From Streptomyces tendae (lineage in GTDB: Bacteria; Actinomycetota; Actinomycetes; Streptomycetales; Streptomycetaceae): a stretch of 64,000 nt of DNA. The notes beneath the pieces were generated by a model. It searched no databases and was not told the DNA's origin. It worked only from the letters and a program-made list of their open reading frames with translations. Positions 36,873 through 44,667 of this stretch are shown here, piece after piece; position 1 is the first letter of the stretch, and each line of letters opens with the position of its first letter. The stretch spans positions 930,001-994,000 of the forward strand of contig NZ_CP043959.1 in the NCBI RefSeq assembly GCF_008632955.1. Direction: 5' to 3'. The translations under genes were made by a program, and so were the position numbers.

Positions 36873-37727
36873 ATGACTCGAACCATCACCACTGTCGACG
36901 CCAATGAGGTCACCTTGGGCGTCGAGTCGTTCGGTGACGACGACGCGCCGCTCGTCCTGCTCGCGGGCGGGACGACGCTGCTCTCCTGGCCCGACGCGCT
37001 GTGCGAGCGCCTCGCCGCCGGCGGGCGCCGCGTCGTGCGCTACGACCTGCGGGACAGCGGCGCGTCGACGACGCTCGTCCCGGAGGCCCCCGCCTACACC
37101 CTGCGCGACCTCGCCGCCGACGCGGCGGCCCTCGCCGGCGCGCTCGGCGGCCGGCCCGCGCACCTCGCGGGGATCGGCGTCGGCGGGATGGTCGCCCAGG
37201 TCGCCGCGCTCGACCACCCGGACGTCTTCTCGGCGCTCACGCTGGTCGGCACCCGCGCGGTCGCGCCCGGCCCGCCCGACGACGATCTCCCCGACCACGA
37301 CCAGGCGACGATGAGCCGGCTGTTCGGGCACGCCATGCCCGACTGGAGCGATCGCGAGGCGGTCGCGGACTTCGCCGCCGCCGGTGCGGAGATCCTCGGC
37401 GACGACCCGGTCGCCGCACGTGCGGTCGCCGCGCGCGTCTGGGACCGCACGCCCGGCACCGCGCCGGCGGTCCAGATGGCCAACCAGCTCGGGATGGTGT
37501 TCTCCAGGCTGGACTGCACACCCCGCTGGCGCGAGCGCCTGCCGGAGATCAAGCTCCCCACACTCGTCGTCCACGGACGCCGCGACCCGTTCTTCCCCGT
37601 CGGGAACGCCGAGGCGATCGCACGCGAGATCCCCGGGGCCCGGCTGCTCGTCCTCGAGGAGGCCGCCACGGCGATCCCGGACGCGGCGGCCGGCGAGATC
37701 GCCGAGGCGATGCGTGCCACGGGTTAG
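36873..37727 (+). CDS. Alpha/beta-hydrolase fold protein lacking the catalytic Ser and His
   Basis: A 284-residue protein aligned throughout to the RdmC-like alpha/beta-hydrolase group. Its nucleophile elbow reads HLAGIGVGGMVAQ, so the family serine (G-x-S-x-G-G) is Gly. The usual late histidine in a GMGH-like segment is replaced in EEAATAIPD. The acid residue remains in VHGRRDPFFPV. Since two triad residues are missing while the rest is well conserved, I infer a non-catalytic relative, such as a binding or regulatory protein, or recent loss of activity. ATG 36873 is the natural start. It is followed by a MOSC gene after 40 bp. Confidence 0.85.
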   Translation: MTRTITTVDANEVTLGVESFGDDDAPLVLLAGGTTLLSWPDALCERLAAGGRRVVRYDLRDSGASTTLVPEAPAYTLRDLAADAAALAGALGGRPAHLAGIGVGGMVAQVAALDHPDVFSALTLVGTRAVAPGPPDDDLPDHDQATMSRLFGHAMPDWSDREAVADFAAAGAEILGDDPVAARAVAARVWDRTPGTAPAVQMANQLGMVFSRLDCTPRWRERLPEIKLPTLVVHGRRDPFFPVGNAEAIAREIPGARLLVLEEAATAIPDAAAGEIAEAMRATG

Positions 37728-37767
37728 GCTCGGAGCGATCACGCCTGGCGACGGGGGGAGTTGAGGT

Positions 37768-38310
37768 ATGAGCGCGACGGTGACGGCGGTCAGCAGCAAC
37801 GGGGAGTACTCGTTCAGCAAGCCGAACCGGGAGAGCGTACGGCTGCTCGCCGGGCTCGGGGTGGAGGGGGACGTGCATGCGGGCGTGACGGTCAAGCACC
37901 GTTCGCGCGTCGCGCAGGACCCCACCCGGCCGAACCTGCGGCAGGTACACCTCATCCACGAGGAGCTGTTCGACGAGCTCGCCGGGGAGGGCTTCACCGT
38001 GACGCCCGGCCGCCTCGGGGAGAACATCACCACACGCGGCATCGACCTGCTGGGCCTGCCGGTCGGCACGTTGCTGCGCGTCGGGGAGGAAGCGGTCCTG
38101 GAGGTCACCGGACTGCGCAACCCCTGCGTGCAGATCGACGCCTTCCAGGACGGGCTGCTGAAGCAGGTCGTCGGCCGTGAAGCGGAGGGCAACCTGGTCC
38201 GCAAGGCCGGGATCATGAGCGTCGTGAAGGAGGGCGGCGTGGTGCGCCCCGGCGACCCGGTCGAGGTGACCCTGCCCAGCGGCCCGCACCGCCCTCTGGA
38301 CCGGGTCTGA
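37768..38310 (+). CDS. MOSC domain-containing protein
   Basis: A 180-residue protein consisting of one MOSC domain, as in the C-terminus of molybdenum cofactor sulfurase and in YiiM-like proteins. Conserved parts are GLGVEGDVHAG, RQVHLIHEELFDEL, GRLGENITTRGID, and GLRNPCVQID with the family cysteine. Stand-alone MOSC proteins often take part in Mo-dependent detoxification of N-hydroxylated compounds, but the partner is not present here. ATG 37768 follows GGGGGAG. Confidence 0.9.
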   Translation: MSATVTAVSSNGEYSFSKPNRESVRLLAGLGVEGDVHAGVTVKHRSRVAQDPTRPNLRQVHLIHEELFDELAGEGFTVTPGRLGENITTRGIDLLGLPVGTLLRVGEEAVLEVTGLRNPCVQIDAFQDGLLKQVVGREAEGNLVRKAGIMSVVKEGGVVRPGDPVEVTLPSGPHRPLDRV

Positions 38311-38315
38311 CGAAA

Positions 38316-38335
38316 GCCCCGCGCGGCGGCGGGGC
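38316..38335 (+). terminator. Terminator-like hairpin after the MOSC gene
   Basis: GCCCCGC (38316-38322) pairs with GCGGGGC (38329-38335), 6 bp after the stop codon. Confidence 0.55.
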
Positions 38336-38569
38336 GAGGGGTCACGGCGGGCCGGACCGGCTGATGCGCGGCTTACGCAAGCCGGGTGTCGTTCGCCATG
38401 GTCAGCACCGACACCGTGCCGCGCCCCGAGCGCCAGGCCGTACGGACGGCCCAGTTCAGGACGCCCGCCGCGCGAGGGACGCGGGAGCGGTGTCCGGCCG
38501 GGTCGTGCCGGCGCCCTGAACCGGCACCGGACCGGCCGCGTGGCAGCCGGTCCCGGACGTGTGTGGCAC

Positions 38570-38606
38570 CCGGTCCGCGCGTCGCTGCGGGTTGCGCGCG
38601 GACCGG
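38570..38606 (-). terminator. Terminator of the 38635 gene
   Basis: CCGGTCCGCGCG (38570-38581) pairs perfectly with CGCGCGGACCGG (38595-38606) around a 13-base loop, 28 bp beyond the stop of the minus-strand gene. Confidence 0.75.
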
Positions 38607-38634
38607 GGCCGTGCGAGGGAGCCCCCGGAAGGGC

Positions 38635-39060
38635 TCAGTGGGCGGAGGACGTGAGAGGGCGCGGCTGCTGAGCCGCGGTGTGCGCGTCCATCCGCTCGGC
38701 GGCGAGGATCGCCGCCGCCGTGTCCGCCCGGGACGCGGCGACGACCAGGGCGCGTCCGGCGAGTGCGTGCGCCCGCCGGTGCAGGGCCGCGGTGTCGGGC
38801 TCGCGGCCCGGTTCGGCCGCCGACGCACGGGCCGGCGTACGTCCTCCCCGCAGGCGGGTGATCTCCTCGGTGAGCCGCTCGGCCGCGGTCTCCAGATCGG
38901 CCGAGGGCTCCGCCGCGCGCAGCTCGTCGGTGACGGCGAGCAGGGCGGCGAGGTGACCCGCGAGCTGGATGTCCAGCTCCTCCTCGCGGGACCTGTGGGG
39001 GAAGTCGTGGGGGCCGGCCATCGTGCTGTGGACCGACTTGGAGCGGATCGGTTCGTACAT
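38635..39060 (-). CDS. Small helical hypothetical protein
   Basis: A 141-residue soluble protein, mostly alpha-helical and Ala/Glu/Arg-rich, without signal peptide or membrane segment. The N-terminus MYEPIRSKSVHSTM and the segment REEELDIQLAGHLAALLAV are the most distinctive parts and may form a helical bundle or coiled coil. ATG 39060 follows AGGAGG. It has its own promoter (39091-39120) and terminator (38570-38606), so it is a single-gene unit. Function unknown. Confidence 0.75.
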   Translation of the reverse strand: MYEPIRSKSVHSTMAGPHDFPHRSREEELDIQLAGHLAALLAVTDELRAAEPSADLETAAERLTEEITRLRGGRTPARASAAEPGREPDTAALHRRAHALAGRALVVAASRADTAAAILAAERMDAHTAAQQPRPLTSSAH

Positions 39061-39090
39061 GGATGGCCTCCTGGATGCTGGCAGGAAACC

Positions 39091-39120
39091 ATCCTAGCTT
39101 GGAATCAGTCTAAAGTTGAA
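39091..39120 (-). promoter_or_regulatory. Promoter of the 38635-39060 gene
   Basis: On the minus strand TTCAAC (39120-39115) and TAGGAT (39096-39091) are separated by 18 bp in an unusually AT-rich stretch. The transcription start would lie about 25 bp before the ATG. Confidence 0.5.
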
Positions 39121-39143
39121 GCGGTGCTGAGATTGATCAGTCC

Positions 39144-40355
39144 TCAGTGCTGGCTGTAGCCGTCCAGGAAGCGGCCGATGCGGCCCACCGCGTCCCGCAG
39201 ATCGGTCACCGAGGGCAGGGTGACCACCCGGAAGTGGTCCCGCTCCGGCCAGTTGAAGCCGGTGCCCTGCACGACCATGATCTTTTCGCGGCGCAGCAGG
39301 TCCAGGACCATCCGCCGGTCGTCCTTGATCTTGAAGACGTCCGGGTCGAGGCGCGGGAAGAGGTAGAGCGCGCCCTTCGGCTTCACGCAGCTCACGCCCG
39401 GGATCTGGGTCAGCAGCTCGTACGCCACGTCCCGCTGCTCGCGCAGCCGGCCGCCCGGCAGCACCAGGTCGTTGATCGTCTGACGGCCGCTGAGTGCGGC
39501 GACCACACCGTGCTGTCCCGGCATGTTCGCGCACAGGCGCATGTTCGCCAGGATCGTCAGGCCCTCGATGTAGGAGTCGGCGTGGGCGCGCGGGCCGGAG
39601 ATCGACATCCAGCCCACCCGGTAGCCGGCCACCCGGTACGCCTTCGACATGCCGTTGAAGGTGAGGGTGAGCAGATCGGGGGCGACCGACGCGGTCGGGA
39701 TGTGCCGGGCGTCGTCGTAGAGGATCTTGTCGTAGATCTCGTCCGAGCAGACCAGTAGGTTGTGGCGGCGGGCGATGTCGGTGAGGCCCTTGATGACCGC
39801 CTCGTCGTAGACCGCGCCGGTCGGGTTGTTCGGGTTGATGATCACGATCGCCTTGGTGCGGTCGGTGACCTTGCGCTCCACGTCGGCGAGGTCCGGCATC
39901 CAGTCGGACTGCTCGTCGCAGCGGTAGTGCACCGCCGTGCCGCCGGACAGTGAGACGGCCGCCGTCCACAGCGGGTAGTCCGGCGCGGGGACCAGTACCT
40001 CGTCGCCGTCGTCGAGCAGGCCCTGCATCGCCATCACGATCAGCTCGGACACGCCGTTGCCGATGAAGACGTGCTCGACGTCGGTCTCGATGCCGAGCGT
40101 CTGGTTGTGCATGACGACGGCGCGGCGCGCGGCCAGCAGGCCCTTGGCGTCGCCGTAGCCGTGCGCCGACGACACGTTGCGCAGTATGTCCTCGAGGATC
40201 TCGGGCGGGCACTCGAAGCCGAACGCCGCCGGATTGCCGGTGTTCAGCTTGAGGATGCGATGACCGGCAGCTTCCAGCCGCATCGCCTCCTCGAGCACCG
40301 GGCCCCGGATCTCGTAACAGACGTTGGCGAGCTTGGTCGACTGGATCACCTGCAT
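39144..40355 (-). CDS. AlaA-like pyridoxal phosphate-dependent aminotransferase
   Basis: A 403-residue class I aminotransferase. The N-terminus (SKLANVCYEIRGPVLEEA-like) and the region LKLNTGNPAAFGFE closely follow E. coli AlaA, so transamination between glutamate/2-oxoglutarate and alanine/pyruvate is likely. The PLP lysine is in FNGMSKAYRVAGYRVGW; NPNNPTG and the substrate-binding Arg near the C-terminus (DHFRVVTLP) are present. ATG 40355 lacks a Shine-Dalgarno but TAAGCT lies 6 bases upstream on the minus strand, consistent with a leaderless mRNA. Confidence 0.93.
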   Translation of the reverse strand: MQVIQSTKLANVCYEIRGPVLEEAMRLEAAGHRILKLNTGNPAAFGFECPPEILEDILRNVSSAHGYGDAKGLLAARRAVVMHNQTLGIETDVEHVFIGNGVSELIVMAMQGLLDDGDEVLVPAPDYPLWTAAVSLSGGTAVHYRCDEQSDWMPDLADVERKVTDRTKAIVIINPNNPTGAVYDEAVIKGLTDIARRHNLLVCSDEIYDKILYDDARHIPTASVAPDLLTLTFNGMSKAYRVAGYRVGWMSISGPRAHADSYIEGLTILANMRLCANMPGQHGVVAALSGRQTINDLVLPGGRLREQRDVAYELLTQIPGVSCVKPKGALYLFPRLDPDVFKIKDDRRMVLDLLRREKIMVVQGTGFNWPERDHFRVVTLPSVTDLRDAVGRIGRFLDGYSQH

Positions 40356-40689
40356 GCTGGGAGCTTACGGCCCGGTATGGCCCTTCGGGCCGTGTTTTCC
40401 GCCACGTGAGACGCGTCGGTTCGGGTGGTTTTATCCCCGGGGTGACGGTCGTGGGTGCATGCCTCCATCACCTCCACACCGGGCCTCCCCGCACCCGGCC
40501 CCTTTGTCCGGCCCGGCGGTGACCCTGTAGGCCGTCCTGCGCCCGGTCGGCGGGGGCTCGTCGCGCCGGGCCGGCCGTCGGAAAACACGTCCTTGCCCGC
40601 CCGGCGCCCTCATGCTGACAATGCGCATGACAACTTTGTGGGCGGCCGGGACCATCCGGCCGCCCGACGCCGCAATGAGGGGACCCCAC
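40356..40689. other. Divergent region between the aminotransferase and the S1 protease
   Basis: A 334-bp region with no supported gene. It contains a GGCCC-TTC-GGGCC hairpin near 40379, and a direct repeat of TGACAA at 40616 and 40628 (one helical turn apart) about 60 bp before the protease start. Confidence 0.45.
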
Positions 40690-41625
40690 ATGAGAAAACC
40701 TCTCGTCGTCGCGCTCTGTGCCCTGGCCCTCGCCGGGGCGGGCGCGACCCCCGCGGTCGCCGCCGCGCCTTCCCCCACGGGCGCGGACACGACCACGGGC
40801 ACGGCCCCGGCCACGTCGCTGACGGACGTCGTCAACGACACGGTCGGGGCCGTCGCGGACACCCTGTCCGGACTCACCGCGCCGAAGGCCGCCGCGGTGA
40901 ACTTCGCGGGCACCGTCTCGCTGAGCAACTGCTCCGGCTCCGTCGTCCGCATGCCGAACTCGGCCGCCACCGACCCGGCCCTGGTGCTGACCAACGGCCA
41001 CTGCCTGGAGAGCGGCTTCCCCTCGCCCGGGCAGGTCCTCACCGACCGCGCGTCCAGCCGCACCTTCGGCCTGCTGAACGCCGGCGGCAGCAAGGTCGCC
41101 ACCCTGCGCGCCAACCGGCTGGTCTACGCGACCATGACCGACACGGACGCCGCGATCTACCGCCTGAGCAGCACGTACGCGCAGATCAAGAGCGCGTACG
41201 GGATCGACCCGCTGACCCTCTCCAGCACCCGACCGGCGGCCGGCACGGCCATCAGCGTGGTCTCCGGCTACTGGAAGCGGATCTACAGCTGCTCCGTCGA
41301 CGGCTTCGCGTACCGGCTGAAGGAGGGCGACTGGACCTGGAAGGACTCGGTCCGCTACACCTCCGCCTGCGACACCATCGGCGGCACCTCCGGCTCCCCG
41401 GTGGTCGACGACGCCACCGGCAAGGTGGTCGCCGTCAACAACACCGGCAACGAGGACGGGGGCCGCTGCACGGTCAACAACCCGTGCGAGGTCGACGCGA
41501 ACGGGGGTGTCACGGTCCGCCAGGGCATCAACTACGCCCAGCAGACCTACCCCTTCACCGCCTGCTTCACCACCGGCAACCGGCTCGACCTGAGCGCGAG
41601 CGGCTGCACCGTGCCCAAGCCCTGA
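40690..41625 (+). CDS. Secreted trypsin-like (S1) serine protease
   Basis: A 311-residue secreted protein. The signal peptide (about 1-26, ending AVA-A) is followed by a Thr/Pro-rich propeptide-like segment and a chymotrypsin-fold domain. The triad is His in LTNGHCLE, Asp in TDTDAAIYRL, and Ser in GGTSGSPVVDD. Several cysteines probably form disulfides. ATG 40690 follows GAGGGG; the longer open frame from 40612 lacks a binding site. The likely role is extracellular proteolysis. Confidence 0.9.
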   Translation: MRKPLVVALCALALAGAGATPAVAAAPSPTGADTTTGTAPATSLTDVVNDTVGAVADTLSGLTAPKAAAVNFAGTVSLSNCSGSVVRMPNSAATDPALVLTNGHCLESGFPSPGQVLTDRASSRTFGLLNAGGSKVATLRANRLVYATMTDTDAAIYRLSSTYAQIKSAYGIDPLTLSSTRPAAGTAISVVSGYWKRIYSCSVDGFAYRLKEGDWTWKDSVRYTSACDTIGGTSGSPVVDDATGKVVAVNNTGNEDGGRCTVNNPCEVDANGGVTVRQGINYAQQTYPFTACFTTGNRLDLSASGCTVPKP

Positions 41626-41646
41626 CGGCCCCGGCGGGGCGGGCGG

Positions 41647-43257
41647 TCAGCGCGGGGTGCCGCGCACCGCCCGCCCCGCCAGCACGTCCGTGCGCCGCCC
41701 GTCCTCGATCACGAACCGCCCGTCGACCAGCACGTACGGGATGCCCGTGGGCAGCGTGCGCGGCTCGGCGAAGGTCGATCCGGCACCCACCGTGCGCGGG
41801 TCGAACAGCACCAGGTCCGCCTTGTAGCCCTCGCGGACCAGCCCCCGGTCCGCCAGCCGCAGCCGCGCGGCCGGGCGCGAGGTCAGATGCGCCACGCACT
41901 CCTCCAGCGACAGCACCCCCAGCTCCCGCACGTAGTGCCCGAGGTAGCGGGGGAACGTCCCGTAGGCGCGTGGGTGCGGCTTGGCGCCCTGGAGGATGCC
42001 GTCCGAGCCGCCCGTGTGCACCCGGTGCCGCATGATCGCCCGGACGTTCTCCTCGTGGCCCACGTGCTGGAGGATCGTCGGGGCCAGCCTGTCCTTCAGC
42101 AGCAGCTCCCGCGCCACCGTCCAGGGCGCCGCCCCGCGCGCCAGCGCCGTCTGAAGGACCGTACGGCCGACGTACGCGTCCAGCGCCGGGTCGCCGACCC
42201 CGGAGATCTCGATGGTCTCCCACTCCACGGGCACGCCGTGGCAACCGTCCGAGCCGGTGACCTCCAGGTCGTGCCGGATCCGCTCCGCCGTCGCCTCGTC
42301 CGCGAGCCGCCGCAGGATCTCCTCAGGCCCGCCCTCGCTCGCCCAGCTCGGCAGCAGCGCCACGAGGGTCGTGCAGCCGGGGGTGTACGGGTACGTGTCC
42401 AGGGTGATGTCGGCGCCCGCCCCCAGCGCCTCGTCGAGGAGCGCCAGCAGCTCGGGTGCCCGGCCCTTGTTCACGCCGAAGTTCATGGTGGCGTGGGCCA
42501 GATGCAGCGGGCAGTCCGCCTCCCGGGTCAGCGCCACCATCTCCGCGTACGCCTCCAAGGCGCCGGCGCCGTAGGAGCGGTGGTGCGGGCAGTAGTAGCC
42601 GCCGTACGACGCCACCACCCGGCACAGCTCGGTCAGTTCGGCGTCCGGGGCGTACATGCCGGGCGTGTACGTCAGCCCCGACGACATGCCGACCGCGCCC
42701 TGCTCCATGCCCTCGGCGACCAACTGCCGCATGCGGTCCAGTTCTTCGGGCGTGGCCTCCCGGTCCTCCCAGCCGACGGCGAGCGCGCGCACGGTCCCCT
42801 GCGGGATCAGGTACGCGGCGTTCACCGCGACGCCCCGGTCCAGCCGGTCCAGGTACTCGCCCACCGACCGCCAGTCGAAGTCGACGTCGTCACCCGGGCC
42901 GTTCCACCCGGCGATCGCCCGCCGCACCTCGCCCAGCGTCCGGTCGTCCACCGGCGCGTACGACAGCCCGTCCTGGCCCAGCACTTCGAGGGTGACGCCC
43001 TGCGCGGCCTTCGCGCTGTGGTCGGGGTCGCGCAGCAGCGCCAGGTCGCTGTGCGCGTGCATGTCGATGAAGCCCGGGGCGAGCACCAGCCCCTCCGCGT
43101 CCAGTTCGCGCCGCGCCTTCGGACGCTGGCAGCCGGCGTCCGCCGCCTCCTTGACGACGGAGACGATGCGTCCGCCGTCCACCACCACGTCCGCGCGGTA
43201 GGAGTGGTCGCCGGAGCCGTCGACGACGTCCGCGTCCCGGATGACGAGCTCTTCCAC
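41647..43257 (-). CDS. N-acyl-D-amino-acid deacylase family amidohydrolase
   Basis: A 536-residue amidohydrolase-superfamily enzyme that hydrolyses N-acyl bonds. The first metal motif FIDMHAHSD (His67, His69) and later HHRS and HATMNF, with the C-terminal GSDG segment, are intact. The cysteine-containing motif of classical D-aminoacylases (GNCG-like) is replaced by LGQDGLS, suggesting another substrate. GTG 43257 follows AGGAGG. It is 11 bp downstream of the fold-III PLP deaminase gene in one transcript and faces a sugar-acid kinase/GntP operon, so I infer deacetylation of an N-acetylated sugar acid such as N-acetyl-D-glucosaminate. Confidence 0.88.
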   Translation of the reverse strand: MEELVIRDADVVDGSGDHSYRADVVVDGGRIVSVVKEAADAGCQRPKARRELDAEGLVLAPGFIDMHAHSDLALLRDPDHSAKAAQGVTLEVLGQDGLSYAPVDDRTLGEVRRAIAGWNGPGDDVDFDWRSVGEYLDRLDRGVAVNAAYLIPQGTVRALAVGWEDREATPEELDRMRQLVAEGMEQGAVGMSSGLTYTPGMYAPDAELTELCRVVASYGGYYCPHHRSYGAGALEAYAEMVALTREADCPLHLAHATMNFGVNKGRAPELLALLDEALGAGADITLDTYPYTPGCTTLVALLPSWASEGGPEEILRRLADEATAERIRHDLEVTGSDGCHGVPVEWETIEISGVGDPALDAYVGRTVLQTALARGAAPWTVARELLLKDRLAPTILQHVGHEENVRAIMRHRVHTGGSDGILQGAKPHPRAYGTFPRYLGHYVRELGVLSLEECVAHLTSRPAARLRLADRGLVREGYKADLVLFDPRTVGAGSTFAEPRTLPTGIPYVLVDGRFVIEDGRRTDVLAGRAVRGTPR

Positions 43258-43268
43258 GGTCCTGCCTC

Positions 43269-44534
43269 CTAGAAGAAGGTACGGATGTAGTCGACGACCG
43301 TGCCGTCCGCCTCCGCCACGGGGATGAGCACCCACTTGTCGAAGGACGTGCAGGGGTGGGACAGGCCGAGCCCCACCCAGTCTCCCACCTCCAGATCCGC
43401 CTCCGAAGAGGTGCGCAGCCACGCGTGCTGGTCGGACAGAGCGGTCACCTCGATCCCCGTGGCCGGCCGCTCCGCCCCGTCCCGGCGGACCACCCGGGCG
43501 ACCGGCAGATCCAGGTCGTACGCGGCGTCCCGCTTGCCCGCGTTGGTGAACGCCTGCTCCGCCGACGGCCGCGACACCACCTGCGTCCACAGCCGGAACG
43601 CCGGCTCCAGACCGCCTTCGCCCGGCACCCGGTTGAAGGGGGTCAGCCGCTGGTAGTGCCCGTCGTCGTGCGACACGTACGCCCCGGACCGCAGCAGCTT
43701 CAGCACCGGCGCCGACAGCTCCGGCACCTCCGCGAAGACGTCCGCCACCGCGTCGAACCAGGCGCTGCCGCCCGCGCTCACCACGATCTCGTCCAGCCCC
43801 GCGAACCGGCCCGCCTTGTCGAAGTCCCCGGCCAGCGCCACCAGCCGCCGCAGCCAGGCCCGCACCCGCTCGGGGTCCGCCCGCGGCACCTCGCCCTCGT
43901 ACCCGGCGACCCCGACCAGCCGCAGCGCCCGCGCGGCGGCCACGGCGTCGGCGACGGCCGCGCACTCCGCCTCCGTGCGCACCCCGGTGCGCGCGCCCTC
44001 ACCGGCGGCCAGCTCGACCACCACGTCCACCGGCCGCGACGCCCCGTCCAGCGCCGCGTCCATCAGCTCGACCCCGCGCACGGAGTCGACGTAGCAGACG
44101 AAGCGGAAGCGGGGGTCGGCGTCCATCTCGGAGGCGATCCAGCGCAGGGCCGCCGCGTCCACCAGCTCGTTCGCCAGGAAGACCCGCTCGATGCCGAACT
44201 CCCGTGCCACCCGCACCTGGTGGGGCACCGCCAGTGTGATGCCCCACGCGCCGCGCTCGATCTGGCGGTGGAACAGCTGCGGCGCCATGGAGGTCTTGCC
44301 GTGCGGCGCGAACGCCAGCCCGTGCCGCTCGGCGAACGTCTCCAGCGCCACCAGGTTGTGCTCCAGCCGCTCGGCGGACAAGGCGAGCACGGGCGTGGTG
44401 AAGCCGTCGGTGAAGAGGTTCCGGCGCTGCGCGGCCAGCTCGCCGACGGTCAGCCCCCCGGCGTCCGGCGGGAGGCCCTTGAAGCGGTGGCCGACCCGTT
44501 CCTCGGCGAGGCGGGCGAGAGCATCGAGGACCAT
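43269..44534 (-). CDS. Fold-III PLP amino acid deaminase (D-threonine aldolase/D-serine dehydratase type)
   Basis: A 421-residue enzyme with an alanine-racemase-like PLP barrel. The PLP lysine is Lys80 in FAPHGKTSMAP, and the C-terminal domain has SHPCTSFDKW, matching the His/Cys metal site of D-serine dehydratases. The family includes D-threonine aldolase, D-serine dehydratase and D-glucosaminate dehydratase. In this cluster, between an N-deacylase and a PfkB sugar kinase, deamination of D-glucosaminate to 2-keto-3-deoxygluconate is the most coherent guess; a plain D-amino-acid deaminase is the alternative. I chose ATG 44534, which follows GGGAGG. Confidence 0.85.
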   Translation of the reverse strand: MVLDALARLAEERVGHRFKGLPPDAGGLTVGELAAQRRNLFTDGFTTPVLALSAERLEHNLVALETFAERHGLAFAPHGKTSMAPQLFHRQIERGAWGITLAVPHQVRVAREFGIERVFLANELVDAAALRWIASEMDADPRFRFVCYVDSVRGVELMDAALDGASRPVDVVVELAAGEGARTGVRTEAECAAVADAVAAARALRLVGVAGYEGEVPRADPERVRAWLRRLVALAGDFDKAGRFAGLDEIVVSAGGSAWFDAVADVFAEVPELSAPVLKLLRSGAYVSHDDGHYQRLTPFNRVPGEGGLEPAFRLWTQVVSRPSAEQAFTNAGKRDAAYDLDLPVARVVRRDGAERPATGIEVTALSDQHAWLRTSSEADLEVGDWVGLGLSHPCTSFDKWVLIPVAEADGTVVDYIRTFF

Positions 44535-44553
44535 CAAAGCCTCCCTGATCAGC

Positions 44554-44576
44554 GGTGTTGCATTACTTGCAACACC
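44554..44576. promoter_or_regulatory. Perfect 9-bp palindrome in the divergent promoter of the catabolic cluster
   Basis: GGTGTTGCA-TTACT-TGCAACACC is a perfect inverted repeat with a 5-bp spacer. It lies 20 bp before the deaminase start and 92 bp before the kinase start, so one regulator could control both operons. The IclR gene in the kinase operon is the obvious candidate. Confidence 0.65.
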
Positions 44577-44667
44577 CATTGCGTATATCGCTCACCGCTG
44601 TCTAACATCTCCGCCACACGCGGTCAACGGACACCGCGTCCCCGCCCCGACGAGGAGCCCCGCCATC

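Larger units (their letters stand above)
38311..38634. other. Intergenic region between MOSC and the convergent hypothetical
   Basis: A 324-bp region between convergent genes with no supported gene. It contains two hairpins, one for each side (38316-38335 and 38570-38606). Confidence 0.6.
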
